The notes beneath the pieces were generated by a model. That model did not search any database. It had not been told where the DNA came from and saw nothing but the letters and a program-made list of their open reading frames with translations. This document shows, in pieces, positions 52,111 to 62,951 of a DNA stretch of 64,000 nucleotides (position 1 is the first letter of the stretch; the number at the start of each line of letters is the position of its first letter). The DNA is from Aspidiotus rigidus. Taxonomy: Eukaryota > Arthropoda > Insecta > Hemiptera > Diaspididae. Location: positions 13,578,001 to 13,642,000 of the forward strand of contig JAVHKY010000052.1 of assembly GCA_035079385.1 (NCBI GenBank). Reading direction: 5' to 3'. The translations under genes and the position numbers were made by a program.

Positions 52111-52791
52111 AAAATTCGTTCCTGACTGCGTTGAAGGCGAGTGCAAAGCACCAGCCCGTCATTGAGGTACCTTTTAGAGAGTGCAAATCACAAATCGGTC
52201 GGCGTTGCGTCTCACGGCGGGCGAGATGCACGAGCGCTGTCTGCGCTGCAGACCTAGCTGCCAGGCTCTAGTTTAAATTAAACTCCAAAATATTTTCACA
52301 ATAATTATATTCTCAACTTCTACTGAAACGATTCTCTTACTTTTTTCTTTCAAATGAAAAGTATTCACCTCGACACATACAATCCTTAACATCAATCCTA
52401 TCTTCAATAGCCTTTGAAAAATCTCAAAAGCAAATATGAAACATGTCTGTAGACAGTCCTGAGTCTGTGAAAATGGGAAGGAAAATGTTATTTGCCTGGG
52501 AAGGAAAATGTTATTTGCTATCACCATGTAATGCGAGCAAATTGCGAGCGCTATGTAGAAGCGAGACTAGGCTAGTTACAAATAAGTTGCAGAATCCTCA
52601 ATATATAAGTAAACTTTGCACTTACCAAATCATCCCCACTGTAATTGTTTATACCGTTAGTAGGGTACATTCCATTGTCCCTTAGCACGACAGGAAATAG
52701 AAAAAAACCAAGTTGAGAAGAAGCTGAGAAATCCACGTGCTGAACGTTATAAAAAATTTTCCTCCGGTCAATACTGGTAAACAATAGTAGA

Positions 52792-52844
52792 TGACGTCAT
52801 TTGTGTCAAATTGTAAACGCCCTATGATACAGCCAACTCTACAG
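52792..52844 (-). repeat. short inverted copy (unoccupied form) of the 53677-54067 segment
   Basis: TGACGTCATTTGTGTCAAAT..ATGATACAGCC..TCTACAG is the reverse complement of the two flanks of the 53696 insertion joined together. Confidence 0.7.
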
Positions 52845-52977
52845 GAGGCCAAGCAACTAGATATTAGACAACCCCGCATGTATTGCGGCTGTTTATACAC
52901 ACTCTTATGAAAAAAACACGTGAAAGACGCGTTAATTTTTAATCTGCAGTTGGTATCCAATTCTTGAGTAAAAGTGA

Positions 52978-53100
52978 ATTCATTCATCGAAAGAGTAAAC
53001 GATTCTCAATTTTTTAAGCTTGGTTTTGTTAAGATTGATCAACTACAAATCGAGCTCAAAAAATCGAGAATCGTTTACTCTTTCGATGAATGAATTCATT
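52978..53100. repeat. small foldback, about 37-bp arms
   Basis: GAATTCATTCATCGAAAGAG and GTAAACGATTCTC recur inverted to about 53098 around a 45-bp loop. Confidence 0.7.
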
Positions 53101-53676
53101 TCATCCCCACGGAATTGAATTATATTCACAAATCAACGATTAATGTGTTTTTTGAGTGTTCTTCCATAAGAGCGTGTAGAAACAAACGCACTAGTATTTT
53201 CTTCGAGCCCAATGTTACCACCAAAGTCGTATAGAACACCAAGTTGAGTAACTCGCGCAGTTTCATGTTGTTGCCACGGAACATGAATGTTGAGCGCTGG
53301 CGTAGCATTGCTCACGAGTTTTTTGGAAATAGCTGGCTGACAATGGAGAAAACGTATTTTTCAAATTTTAATTTCTAAAATTCTAATGAACCGTTTATAT
53401 TCATGTATGGCTTAAAAAAAAGCTGGAAGCCTCGTCTTTAATATTCAAAAGAAAAAATAGGTAGGTGTCGATCGATTTTTGGAGATAACACGCAGTTTCT
53501 AAACATACTTTTTACGTGTATTTCTCTCATAAGAGCATAAGCAATGCGACGCTGCGCGCGTATAGTGATAAATTTCGTTACATTTTTTTGTATTCATTGC
53601 GTATATAGGAAGATGCACAACTTGTTACGTTAGTAATATATATGACTTTGGTTACCACGTTAGCTTGTTCGGCCTT

Positions 53677-54067
53677 CTGTAGAGTTGGCCGTGTCTATGA
53701 AATCTTGGCAAATGCAGACTGCAGAGATCAGTGATTTCAGCTGGGCAGATTTTTACAGGTGATTTCCCATAAGAGAATTCCAGGATACTTTTGTTGTCAA
53801 ATACAGTATATGATAATCATTAATATCGTAAGAATGAAGCATATCGCTCAATAGAAAGTTTGAAGTATCTATTATTTTTATGATTAACTATGTTTCTTTC
53901 TTAAAATATTAACGATTATCAATATATTTCACAACAAAAGTCTCCTAGAATTCACTTATGAGAAATCACATGTAAAAATCAGCCCGGCTGAAATCACTGA
54001 TCTCTGCGGTCTGCTTTTCCAGAGATTTCATAGGGCGCTTACAATTCCCTTACACAAATGACGTCAC
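53677..54067 (+). mobile_element. element with a nested foldback (53696-54032)
   Basis: The flanks CTGTAGAGTTGGC and AATGACGTCA match 52792-52844 in inverted orientation. The inserted foldback starts TATGAAATCTTGG and ends AGATTTCATA with arms of about 90 bp (including GAGATCAGTGATTTCAGC and its complement). Confidence 0.75.
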
Positions 54068-54622
54068 GCTGATTATGATCCATTTGGTCACTCCAATGTT
54101 GAACTTATACATATCATATTGAACTTATACATATCGCGTTTATTCAATCTTATTCTTCACTCTTTTGGTATCTCCATTGTCCAGCTTTTGTCTTTTGGCT
54201 TATTCCCTTCATCACAACCACTTTTAAATGAATTATTGGTTAGGATCACACCCTCAAAGGCAATAACATTTGTCAGTTCTTAATACGGCACTACCAACAG
54301 AACAAGTGTATTTTAACAATATGGATAATTGCACATTCTATTTCTATCAACCAATCAAAATCGAGCTTTGAAATCTAATGCTTTTCGCGATGATTATTGG
54401 CTAACAAAGCAGGTTGCAAATTCCATCTATATTGGCCAATCAACAACAAGCTCTTAATACTACCATTTCCGCGATAATGATTGGTGGTTTGAGACCAGCT
54501 CTACCTGAATATTATGTTACAGGCATAGACTATTGTGAAATCCATCATTTAATAAAGGAAATAGCAATATAGCATGTAATTAAATAGGTATCCAAACGAA
54601 AAAATAATGGGGTAATTATTTT
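54068..54622. other. non-coding stretch
   Basis: No supported feature. Sequence similar to GCTTTG..TTTTCGCGAT..GATTGG occurs twice (about 54365 and 54450), hinting at a degraded duplication. Confidence 0.35.
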
Positions 54623-55791
54623 GCACAGTAAGACAGATGGTGTGAGCAGTAGACTAAGGAACATGTAAATAGTGGGTTTGAGCAGTAAGTATGCAGAAAT
54701 CGAGCAGTAATTTGTTCGCAGTAATTTAGATTAAATGAGCAGTAATTAATTTATGCTTCAACAGTAATTTTGTGGATCGTTTTGTCGAGAGCAGTAATGA
54801 TGAAGAAGAGTTCGAACCTTCTCCAAAACAAAGACGACACTCGAACATGAGTGGAAGTAGTTTCCTTTGAAAGCGCAGAGGCTGCCGACGAAGAACTCAC
54901 TTGTAGAAATATTTTGTGGAAAAGTTGGACAAATCACACAAGTGAAGGGATGAAAGTGGAATATCGGTGTGTTCTGGGCAAATATCGTTCAGACGAATGC
55001 CCTGCTCGTCTGCTGCTTCTGTACCATGCTGAAAATGAGCAGGTTCCGTCGTTTGAGAGCGAGGGAACACACGCGAATCACATAACTGAGCCAAATCGAG
55101 GTCTACATCACGACATCGAAGTCTTCATCAAATGTATTGACGAAGGAATCGAGAAACCGAACGCAATCCTAGCAGCTTTTCGTCGTCAAAAAATGGTTGA
55201 GCCTCCCAAGGCTAAGTTGAAGACTTATCTTGGACAGCTACGGCAAGAGAAGTATGGAAAGCCGTTATTCTAAGTCAGTACGAAACCAAGAAGGGAAAGT
55301 GGACAGATTTTGACGACTTCCTGAATACTCACTATAGCGTGTGGGCTATTGACGAGTCCACTTGTACATGCCCGTATTTTGTGAAGCGAGGGTATGTAAG
55401 CACATCCTTGGGATGAAGATACAACGACAAGTCGTAACTGTTCCTGAGGCGGCGAAGATGATTCCCCTTGGGCAGAAGAGGAAGAGAGGGCGTCCTGCCA
55501 AAGCAAGACAGGCCCTTCTTCTGCAGTAAACGAAAATTATTTTTTCTAGATACAACTTTTGAAGTTATTTTCAGTTTTACTTTTTTTTTAAATTTTTCAT
55601 AGTAATTGTTCCATACATTTATTTACTGCTCCATTCATTTCTCAGTGTTCATTTGATTTCATCACTGTGATTTCTACTAACTCACTGCGCGATATTTCAT
55701 ACAACTGCTCGTCTTCTTTAGTACTGCTGAATGTCATTAAAATATGTGCTCGCAATCTATTTTACTGTTTGTTTCCTCTTTTTTACTGTGC
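54623..55791 (+). mobile_element. Mutator-like deletion derivative with GCAGTAA subterminal repeats
   Basis: Ends GCACAGTAA (54623) and TTACTGTGC (55791) are inverted. The left 170 bp holds about seven copies of GAGCAGTAA or a close variant. The right 180 bp holds the inverted word (TTTACTGCTCC, AACTGCTCG, GTACTGCTG, TTTACTGTTTG). Such clusters are typical transposase-binding subterminal repeats. Between them lie only the N- and C-terminal parts of a transposase gene. Confidence 0.75.
54851..55530 (+). pseudogene. MULE transposase with catalytic core deleted (zinc finger + SWIM ends)
   Basis: The first frame (54851-55273) carries a FLYWCH-like domain: EYRCVLGKYRSDECPARLL with the closing GTHANH, then a helical region ending YLGQLRQEKYGKPLF. 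After a stop another frame gives KKGKWTDFDDFLNTHYSVWA and CTCPYFVKRG, then after a one-base shift CKHILGMK. Cys-x-Cys..Cys-x-His is the SWIM zinc finger found at the C terminus of MULE transposases. A tail with an AT-hook-like KRGRPAK follows. The whole DDE catalytic core is missing. It cannot transpose on its own but would still contain the DNA-binding ends. Confidence 0.7.
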
Positions 55792-57184
55792 CGAAAAATC
55801 GCACCCGAAAATAATCTTCCTTCATTTAATTAAACGATTTTGACATTTAATTAAATGACGAGTCATTTTATTAAATGTCGAGTAATAAAGGGAAAGGCCT
55901 GGTTGTGAAGCTTATTGTCATATATTCTCTAATGGATAGTCAGGGACAACTCGACTTGATGGATTGCAGTCACAACCAGATGGTGTCAATGTAGTGGAGA
56001 GCTTAAAAGAAATATGGTCAAGCCTGCCCATTGTACATAGAAAATTTGGAATGCGCCTAAACTGAAGTCAATAATCAATTTAATGTCCAGGTATTTAGTT
56101 GAATACTTGGACCTAGTCATTCAGTACAACACTTAGGGATTTACACTATTTGCCTTAAATCAGACCACATTTAATTATACATCTACTTTTTTCATTAAAC
56201 TCAGGATTTCACAATAATCTGCTACATGTATAAGTAGGAACGTTTTATCAATGAAATCAGGTTGACTAATTCGGAAGGGAGGTAAGAAGAAGCCAGAAGA
56301 GGTTGTTATAGTGCATGTTTCAGTTTATGAAGGAGCCAGCCGAGGTTATGATCGCTGGAGTCGACATGAATGATCTTCGGATGATGGGAATAGAATAAAC
56401 TGACTTACAATTGATGTTTGATTTTGGACACTCAAGTATTTTCCAATTGTAGAGTTTACAATTTAGGCTTATCAACTGTTATCCTTATTCTAAAATAAAA
56501 ATCCGCTTCTAATACTCGTAGGTACATTAAAAAAAAAAAAACAACAGAAACGGCTCTTCTTCTATTGACCAACAAAAAAGAAGAATTCAGTTTTCTCCTG
56601 TTTTAATTTGTCAATAAACACGTCTTAAAGGGGTGATCTTGGGACAAAATATTCAGTACAAACCTAATTCTAATTACCTACAAAAGAAAAAAAAAAAGTC
56701 TTCTTATGAAACCAATGACTAGGTATACGGTATAGTCAAGGATGAAACACAACATTTCACCTCTTCTCCATTACTTCTTCAACGGATATAACAGGAAAAA
56801 AAAACAAGTCAACTACGCTTATTGGAAGACTAATTCACTTACATTAGATACCAGATTTGGAGAATTTTCATGCGAATTGTGGTTGTAAGGAACAGGCAAT
56901 TTCTTAGCGTGCGCACTAATGAGTGTGAAATTATTAAAGGCATACTTTACTTACATCAGAGTCCGGGTTTGGAGAGTTTTCATGTGGGTTATAGTTGTAT
57001 AGAGCAACCATTTTTTTGGCGTTTGCGCTGTGACTTATATCCGCCATGTATTTATTATGGCTACTTCTTAATCCGGTATTTCGTTTGTTTACCTGCTAAT
57101 AATTCTCAAACATTATAAGGAAGAAATAGGTACCGACTGATACATTTCAAATAGGTATCACAATTTCAGTGCTAAAAAATTTAC
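55792..57184. other. AT-rich intron-like sequence
   Basis: A TTTAATTAAA-rich patch at about 55830-55880 and several A-runs. No gene or clear repeat end. Confidence 0.45.
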
Positions 57185-57289
57185 CTTTGGCGCGGTATCT
57201 AGTTCAGTTATCATGTTCTGTGGTACATAACCTTGTTTACCGCGACATTCTCCCCAATAAAACCCATCGGGATCTCTATCGCTTAACAA
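57185..57289 (-). CDS. Rbp: RIM-binding protein exon: second half of SH3-II
   Basis: 105-bp minus-strand exon of 35 codons, phase 0 at both ends, with acceptor TTTTTTGTAG before 57289 and donor GTAAAT after 57185. It reads LLSDRDPDGFYWGECRGKQG then YVPQNMITELDTAPK. DxDGFYxGECxGxxGYVPxNMxxE is the distal half of SH3-II in RIM-binding proteins. It joins in phase to the exon at 61881, whose end DRIK precedes it, completing one SH3 domain. Next downstream should be the missing exon for the first half of SH3-III, then 26135-25820. The intron to 61881 is about 4.6 kb and is filled with MITEs. Confidence 0.92.
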
Positions 57290-57359
57290 CTACAAAAAAC
57301 ATCAACCATCATGAATAAAAAAATAGAAGTCTTTGCCACAGAAAAGATTTTTCAATACA

Positions 57360-57495
57360 CATGCACGGAAAACGCGCTTTTGCATATCATTTTTAAGGTC
57401 TGAAACTCCGTTTTTGCAGACGTGATAGAGGAGCGGACGCACAATGAACAGTTTTCCAGAAATGGTGTTCCGCAAAGTACTGTTTTCCGTGCATT
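57360..57495. mobile_element. small MITE, CATGCACGGAAAAC ends
   Basis: CATGCACGGAAAAC at 57360 and GTTTTCCGTGCAT to 57494 are inverted. The interior is non-coding. Confidence 0.6.
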
Positions 57496-57511
57496 CGTAT
57501 TAAAAAATACC

Positions 57512-57632
57512 TTGTACGACAAGGCTCGAAGTGAGTTTGCAGATCTCGCACGATTGCATCACTCGCTAACGCTCGCTCCGCAAACTCTCGCACTTGATCT
57601 GCAAACACTCACTTTCGAGCCTCGGCGTACAA
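57512..57632. mobile_element. foldback, TTGTACGACAAGGCTCGAA ends
   Basis: The left arm with GGCTCGAAGTGAGTTTGCAG is paired with TCTGCAAACACTCACTTTCG and GAGCC on the right. Inner words CTCGCAC/CTCGCACT also repeat. Confidence 0.7.
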
Positions 57633-57639
57633 TTTACTA

Positions 57640-58144
57640 TTATAAGTAACGTATTCTTCACTACTGAGGAATTTGGAGAGCTTTTCAGAACTCACGCTAA
57701 CATAGTAATCGAGTAAAATACTCAAAATGATATTTTTCCACTCAAAGTCTTGACACCCAATCATAGTCTCTTGAAAGCAATACGTTCATTTTTTTCGATC
57801 ATCATAGTACTTAGTATGTCTGAAGAAGAAAAAGAAAAAAAGAAAGAAAAAAGGCCTATTCATAATTATTATTTTTAATGAAAAGCGTCCGGAAAACGGC
57901 CCTTTCCACCGCAGTTTTTTGCTTGGAAAATGCTCGATTTCTGTACAGTGTTGCGCTGATCGTTTTTGCTTTCCATTGTTACTTTCCGCACCTGTTAATT
58001 GATGGGGAAAGAGACCGCGGAAAACAAAAATGTACTGGCGTACTGTTCTCCCTCCTTGTTCCTAGCCCGCCATTACTCTCCCCTCCAGTTGCTGCGCTTC
58101 GTTGTCCTGCGAGGTTCTCCAAGTCCTCTTTTCGTCGCTCGTGA
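57640..58144. other. non-coding, includes purine run and possible SINE body
   Basis: The GAAGAAGAAAAAGAAAAAAA tract near 57822 and GC-richer sequence 57890-58140 could be the body of the tRNA-headed element at 58145-58199. I see no gene. Confidence 0.35.
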
Positions 58145-58199
58145 TGATGGCCCTTGGGATTCGAACTCACGACATTTAACCACTAGACCACCGTAGATC
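58145..58199 (-). ncRNA. tRNA-like head with pol III boxes, probable SINE
   Basis: Minus strand: box A-like TGGTCTAGTGGTTA and box B-like GAGTTCGAATCCC are correctly ordered but only about 11 bases apart, so the anticodon arm is missing. This is typical of a tRNA-derived SINE head rather than a gene. The body would lie to the left (57.9-58.1 kb). Confidence 0.6.
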
Positions 58200-58299
58200 C
58201 GTAGTGAATACGATGTTATTTGACTATGAATATAATGCGAATTGGTAACTGGGTAAGGTTTACGAATTTTGCGTTAACGATCGTTATCTCGGAGTTCGT

Positions 58300-58800
58300 A
58301 AACTCGGCCCTGAGGTCGGTAGTGAATGAAACGAACGAACGAAGAAGCAAACAAGCACCCCGTGCGTTGCACGTGGTGATACGAGGGTCGGCCAATGTTT
58401 TCTCTACAGAAAAATAGACCTACCATTTACAATTAGACCTATTACAAGCTCTCACATGGAAAAAATGAACGTCTCACAATAAATGATTAAATGCATTAAT
58501 TCTCAAATCTCAGTCTTGATAGTTGAATAATAATGAAAATAATAATTACTTACTTGTAAACATATCCTGTAAAAGCAAAAACTCAAATCTTTTTATTCTC
58601 TTCTACCTTTTGATGCAATATAGGTTTTAAACAAAGTAAATGAATTCCTTTTCAAAAAAAAGAGTGAATGATAGTTGGCTCATTTTGCGATGTAATTCCC
58701 TAATTTGGTTCATAACTCAGACAGCCAAACCCAGATTAGAAACTAGATAATACACTGCAACCCAATAATATAATTTTGATGATTAGGTATTCACCTACAC
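58300..58800. repeat. dispersed non-coding repeat family, copy
   Basis: CAAGCACCCC, ACGAGGGTCGGC, ATTAATTCTCAAATCTCAGT and CCAGATTAGAAACTAGAT occur in the same order as in the copies at 7.1-7.8 and 13.0 kb. Confidence 0.55.
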
Positions 58801-59560
58801 AACAGTGTTATCATACCTAAACATTTTCTTTTATTCGCTTTCCATCAAATATGAGAACTACCTACAAACTCGGATTGAAACTAGTTGAAACACAAACTGC
58901 GCCAACTTCAATAATTATGGAAGCAATTTGCTCGGTGGACAAATCTCTCGCAGAATGTGTTCTCTTGTCAAATGGATCGATCCAAATCAATATGTTTGTC
59001 ATCAGAAATAACACAGTCTATATTAAGAAAATTGATTCGGCCGGTCTTTAGCTATCTTTTTATGAAAAACACGCGTTCAACATGAGGGTTGTTATGTGAT
59101 AAAATCCTATGACACAACTGTGTGTATGAACAAACCGTGAGGCTGGAGAAAAAAAGCGATTGCAACAGGCTCGTAGCTCTCAAAAAGAGCACGAACCTAA
59201 AAACAGGATTTTATATCAGATTCAAAGAGCACAAAAATATATTTAACTCACATTCAAGCTTCTATCCTTTTATCAATAACACGCACAATCCCCACACGAG
59301 CCTATAATAACCCTAAATAAGACTAATGACTTGATATTTTCTTATACACTTACTTTTCCTCTATTCTTCTCTGATAGTCAAATATGAACCAAATTGATGG
59401 TACATTTTAAAACAAAACGTTATTTTCTCCTACAGAAGACATACCTTATTCACATTATTGGAAGTATTAGTATCCAGAATAGTCGATGATCGAATGTTCT
59501 GTTACCATCATCAAATTCTCGTCCTTAACTATCAAAAGAATAGCGGATTTCTAAGAGCCG
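58801..59560. other. AT-rich stretch without supportable genes
   Basis: Two 60-codon plus-strand frames (58851, 59122) have no recognisable domain or neighbour and are not called. Confidence 0.4.
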
Positions 59561-59747
59561 CTTGTACCAACTTCTTAATCTCCTGGTCAAGTTGACTTAA
59601 ACTTTGTTCAGTTGTACCAACCCACATAATCCTAGTTTAACTACACATATTACAAGCTAAACCAGGTTTAATTTAACTGCCCAATTTTGACCAGTTAACC
59701 CAAACCCGTAGTTAGCTTTTTAACCTGGGTTTAATTTTTGGTACAAG
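59561..59747. mobile_element. MITE, CTTGTACCAA..TTGGTACAAG
   Basis: 10-bp perfect inverted ends. The interior repeats TTAACTGG and CCTGGTTTAA-type words in both orientations. Confidence 0.65.
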
Positions 59748-59754
59748 TGTCCCT

Positions 59755-60024
59755 AAACAAGTTGGAAAAGTAAGCAATCGCAACGAGTCGCAATTGCCTA
59801 CTTTTCAAATGTGTATAGAACGCAATTTTTTCTAATACGTGCGAGAAAGCAAAATAGTGAAGAAAGGAAATTAGAAACAGTGAAGAAATGAGATTTTACC
59901 CCCTGTGAAAGCGAAACAGTGAAGAAATGAATTTTTCCCCACTGTGGGGCAATCACCAGTTTTGCCAACGTTTTTCACTTAAGAAAGAGCGCGCTTTCGT
60001 AGCACGTATTAGGAAAACTTGTTT
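59755..60024. mobile_element. candidate MITE, AAACAAGTT..AACTTGTTT
   Basis: Outer ends are inverted. An inner pair CTAATACGTGCGAGAAAGC (about 59832) and GCTTTCGTAGCACGTATTAG (to about 60012) supports it. AACAGTGAAGAAATGA occurs twice inside. Confidence 0.6.
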
Positions 60025-61240
60025 CTTTTCTTTTATCCCGCATGACAATTCGGTATCACAATTAAAGATGATAGAAACCTGATGTTACTTTTATCAAAAA
60101 CGCTTCTTTTTTTTGGAATATTTTCATCTTATTTTAATCATTCATGAGATCCCGTAAATTCTCCACGACCTACTGGACCAAGTACGTAGGTCTACATATT
60201 CGCCAACATGAACAATCATTGTAACTAAATACCAATTTCATGATCAGGATACCTACTCAACGATCATTCATCTTATATTTTGCTCTACCTAATGCTTTAC
60301 CATTCACATTTTTCAAACCAATTTCAAAATTTCATATTTCATCACTTTCATTCTTTTCCACATCGCAATTAAGACGTTTTGTTCCTTTTGTAGTCATATG
60401 ATAATCATTAAAATGAAATAAACTTGCGATTTGAGCTCATCAAATTGATTGAACTACACGGATCTTTACCATTGGCGAATGTTCGATAAACCCATTTGGT
60501 GATTGTATTTGAGCTATAGTTCTCTCTTTGGTCGTGAACATTTGTCAACATACAAATAAATATTTGATTCAATATAATTAACGTTATTTTGTGAAGAATG
60601 GAAAATACCTACTTGTTTTTGCCATCGAAGAAATCGACGCCTCAGAAGAACAATATTCGATAATAATAAAGACGCTACTATTTTTATTGTTCCGTTCCTA
60701 GGTAGTTCCTTCCTATTACAATTTATAAGTTACTACGGTCCAACTCAAACACAATCAAAACGCAATAACATGCAAAGAGCCGAAGACTAGAGACTATACA
60801 ACATACGGCTCACTCGACCATGACGTCAGCGTCTTAACTGAGACCAAACAAAGAAAAAAGTGATTACAATAGGGTCGTCTCCGCGACACGCGCCGACCCT
60901 AAAAACTGCGGCTGAAGGGCCGTTTTTCGAACGCTTTTCATCAAAAGCCTTTCACACTTCGGGTTCTTAATGCGGATAGTATAAGCGTTTGCCTGATTTG
61001 TTATCAAACTCGTAGTCAAACAAAAATTCAAGCTTTTATTTTCAAATAATTTTTGTAATTTTGTGGGTCATATTTACATTTTACCATCCCGTAAAGAAGC
61101 AAAAATAAAAATTTGCCCAAAACTTCCGAGAATTTTGTCATTCTGAATTTTCTCATTTTGATAATAATTATGACTACGTGTATGATGAGAAAAATGTAAA
61201 CAAACAGCAAGTGTGAGAGGCTTATATACTATTAATATAC
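60025..61240. other. non-coding stretch with a dispersed-repeat fragment
   Basis: 60770-60900 carries TGACGTCAGCGTCTTAACTG and GAAAAAAGTGATTACAAT, matching 17.18-17.24 kb. The rest is AT-rich with no gene. Confidence 0.5.
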
Positions 61241-61676
61241 GTGCTGGTAAAACTGGCATTTTCAGCAGATAAACTGGCTGGTTTATTAGCCACAGGTTCA
61301 AGTTACGGGTTATATCCTGCTTACGTAATTTGCCCGTAAATTGCCCGTAATTTGAATGTACAAAAAAAAAATTTTGTATTATACACGGTCCACCAATTAT
61401 ACAAGGTCCTAAAGCGAGTGACTTATCACGAGCTGGTGGACCATGTATAATACAAATTTTTTTTTTTTATACGTTCAAATTACGTGCAATTTACCTGCAA
61501 ATTACTTACGCAGGGTATAACCCATAACTTGAACCTGTGGCTAAACCAGCCAGTTTATCTACAGAAAATGGCTACCCGTGACTAAAACAGCTAGTTTACC
61601 TACTGGTCCGCCCCGTGACTAAAATAGCTAGTTTACCTATCGAAAACAGCTGATTAATTGCCAGTTTTACCAGCAC
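61241..61676. mobile_element. long palindromic MITE, about 200-bp arms
   Basis: GTGCTGGTAAAACTGGCA at the left and TGCCAGTTTTACCAGCAC at the right. Long arms include GTATTATACACGGTCCACCA and its partner TGGTGGACCATGTATAATAC. The right arm has an internal duplication of GTGACTAAAA..AGCTAGTTTACCTA. Confidence 0.85.
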
Positions 61677-61880
61677 ATATAAAAAATCACCATTTTTTCA
61701 ATTGGATTTTTTAAAGAAATTGTGGTCTTGCGTGAACATTTTAAAAATGTCCACTAAACAAAATAGAAAAGCGGAGAGAAAATACGAAAGGATAGGTCAG
61801 TCGATATCAAAGATGTCGGGATAGAAAATAATATTTTCTTATACGTTTTATACCGGTATTTCAATTAAGGAAAAATATAC

Positions 61881-62127
61881 CTTAATCCGATCTCCTTGCA
61901 AGAAAGGCAGTTCTTCATGACACGTAGTGGGATTTGGTGACATATTTTCCGGATCATAATCAAATAGAGCAACTACAATTCTTGACTTATTATCCAGGGT
62001 AGCGTTTGAGGAGCCGACCTGCATTCGACCAGGCACAGAAACTCGCAAATTATTACCTCGACCAGTCTTCGATGTATCACCAGTTCGCCGACGTTCAAAA
62101 AGTTGATTAGGCAAGTGTTGATAGTCT
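61881..62127 (-). CDS. Rbp: RIM-binding protein exon: linker and first half of SH3-II
   Basis: 247-bp minus-strand exon. Acceptor ATCATAG before 62127, donor GTATAT after 61881. It starts one base into a codon completed from the upstream exon (AG|A, Arg), reads DYQHLPNQLFERRRTG as a basic linker, then NKSRIVVALFDYDPENMSPN and CHEELPFLQGDRIK, the ALYDY motif and RT loop of SH3-II. ALFDYDPExMSPNP..EELPFxxGDxIK is highly characteristic of RIM-binding proteins. It ends in phase 0 and joins the exon at 57289. In the protein family this SH3 binds proline-rich motifs of RIMs and presynaptic calcium channels. Confidence 0.93.
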
Positions 62128-62199
62128 CTATGATACAAAAACACAAAAGAATTTCAACAGAGTACCTACAAAACTTTGTACTTGAGACCTCGAACTTAC

Positions 62200-62428
62200 C
62201 TATAATCTCTTCGTGAATCGTGCACTTTAAAATCATAATTTGGACGCGGTAGATTTCTTTCTTGTCCCGGATTTGGTCCTGAGGAGCTACAAGTATCGTG
62301 ATAATTTCTAAATGGTACATGCGTTTGAGGCAAAGACTGATTAAAACACGCCTTCTGGGGCGATTTGTGCGTTCCCAGAAATTCTTCTTCACTGTAATTG
62401 TCATCCTCTGAGATCTTTTTGGTAATTT
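62200..62428 (-). CDS. Rbp: RIM-binding protein exon: linker before SH3-II
   Basis: 229-bp minus-strand exon with acceptor CTTGTAG before 62428 and donor GTAAGT after 62200. The frame reads EITKKISEDDNYSEEEFLGT, then KSPQKACFNQSLPQTHVPF, then ERNLPRPNYDFKVHDSRRDY, ending with AG of an Arg codon completed in the next exon. The phase match with 62127, only 72 bp away, supports one transcript. The sequence is hydrophilic and probably disordered, as expected for the linker between the fibronectin-III repeats and SH3-II. The upstream exon must end with one extra base. It and the rest of the 5' gene are not recognisable in the remaining 1.6 kb. Confidence 0.8.
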
Positions 62429-62951
62429 CTACAAGATGGGTAAGTAGATATTTTATAAGTTACCTTATAAAGCGTGTTGGCTGAATTCTGATGCTGTCAA
62501 ATTTGATTTAATGTTGCTCAAATGAAAAGAAAGCCAATAAATGTAAAGTGCTAGGCATAATTCGATCTACTATTGAAATGTAATGTTTTTTTTGTTTGTG
62601 CTTTACCTATATTCATTGATACCTACCTAGTCTAATAATAATTGAATACCCACCGGTAATTTAGAAAACAAACATCAACCTACCTGAAAAACGAATTGTG
62701 TATGCTAAAGTCCGTACAAAATTTAAACAGCAATGTCATTAAGATGAATAAAAAGCGGTATACACATAATCTTTACACCAAAGAGTCACCACAAAAACTT
62801 GATATGTTGTCCGGAATGATGCTATACCTAATAATTGGAACGAGAGAGGGAAAAACAAGCTAGGTAGTGGGCTACCTAGTACGAGGGTCGGCTTAAATCT
62901 GATCATTAAATAAATTTGTTTTAACTCGCGATCTAAATGCTAGTTCCAGTC
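62429..62951. other. intron sequence of Rbp
   Basis: No feature apart from a short ACGAGGGTCGGC word near 62881, the end-motif of the dispersed repeat family. Confidence 0.5.

Noticed and set aside
53126..53338. Minus-strand 60-70 codon frame containing QLGVLYDFGGNIGLEENTSA
   Set aside because: It briefly resembled an exon of a glycine-rich secreted peptide and, through VLYDF, an SH3 start, but no ELSPN-like segment, splice donor or family match follows.
57878..58144. 88-codon plus-strand frame with a hydrophobic stretch
   Set aside because: It overlaps the probable SINE body and has no neighbour or splice support.
58145..58199. Functional tRNA
   Set aside because: The anticodon arm is missing between box A and box B.
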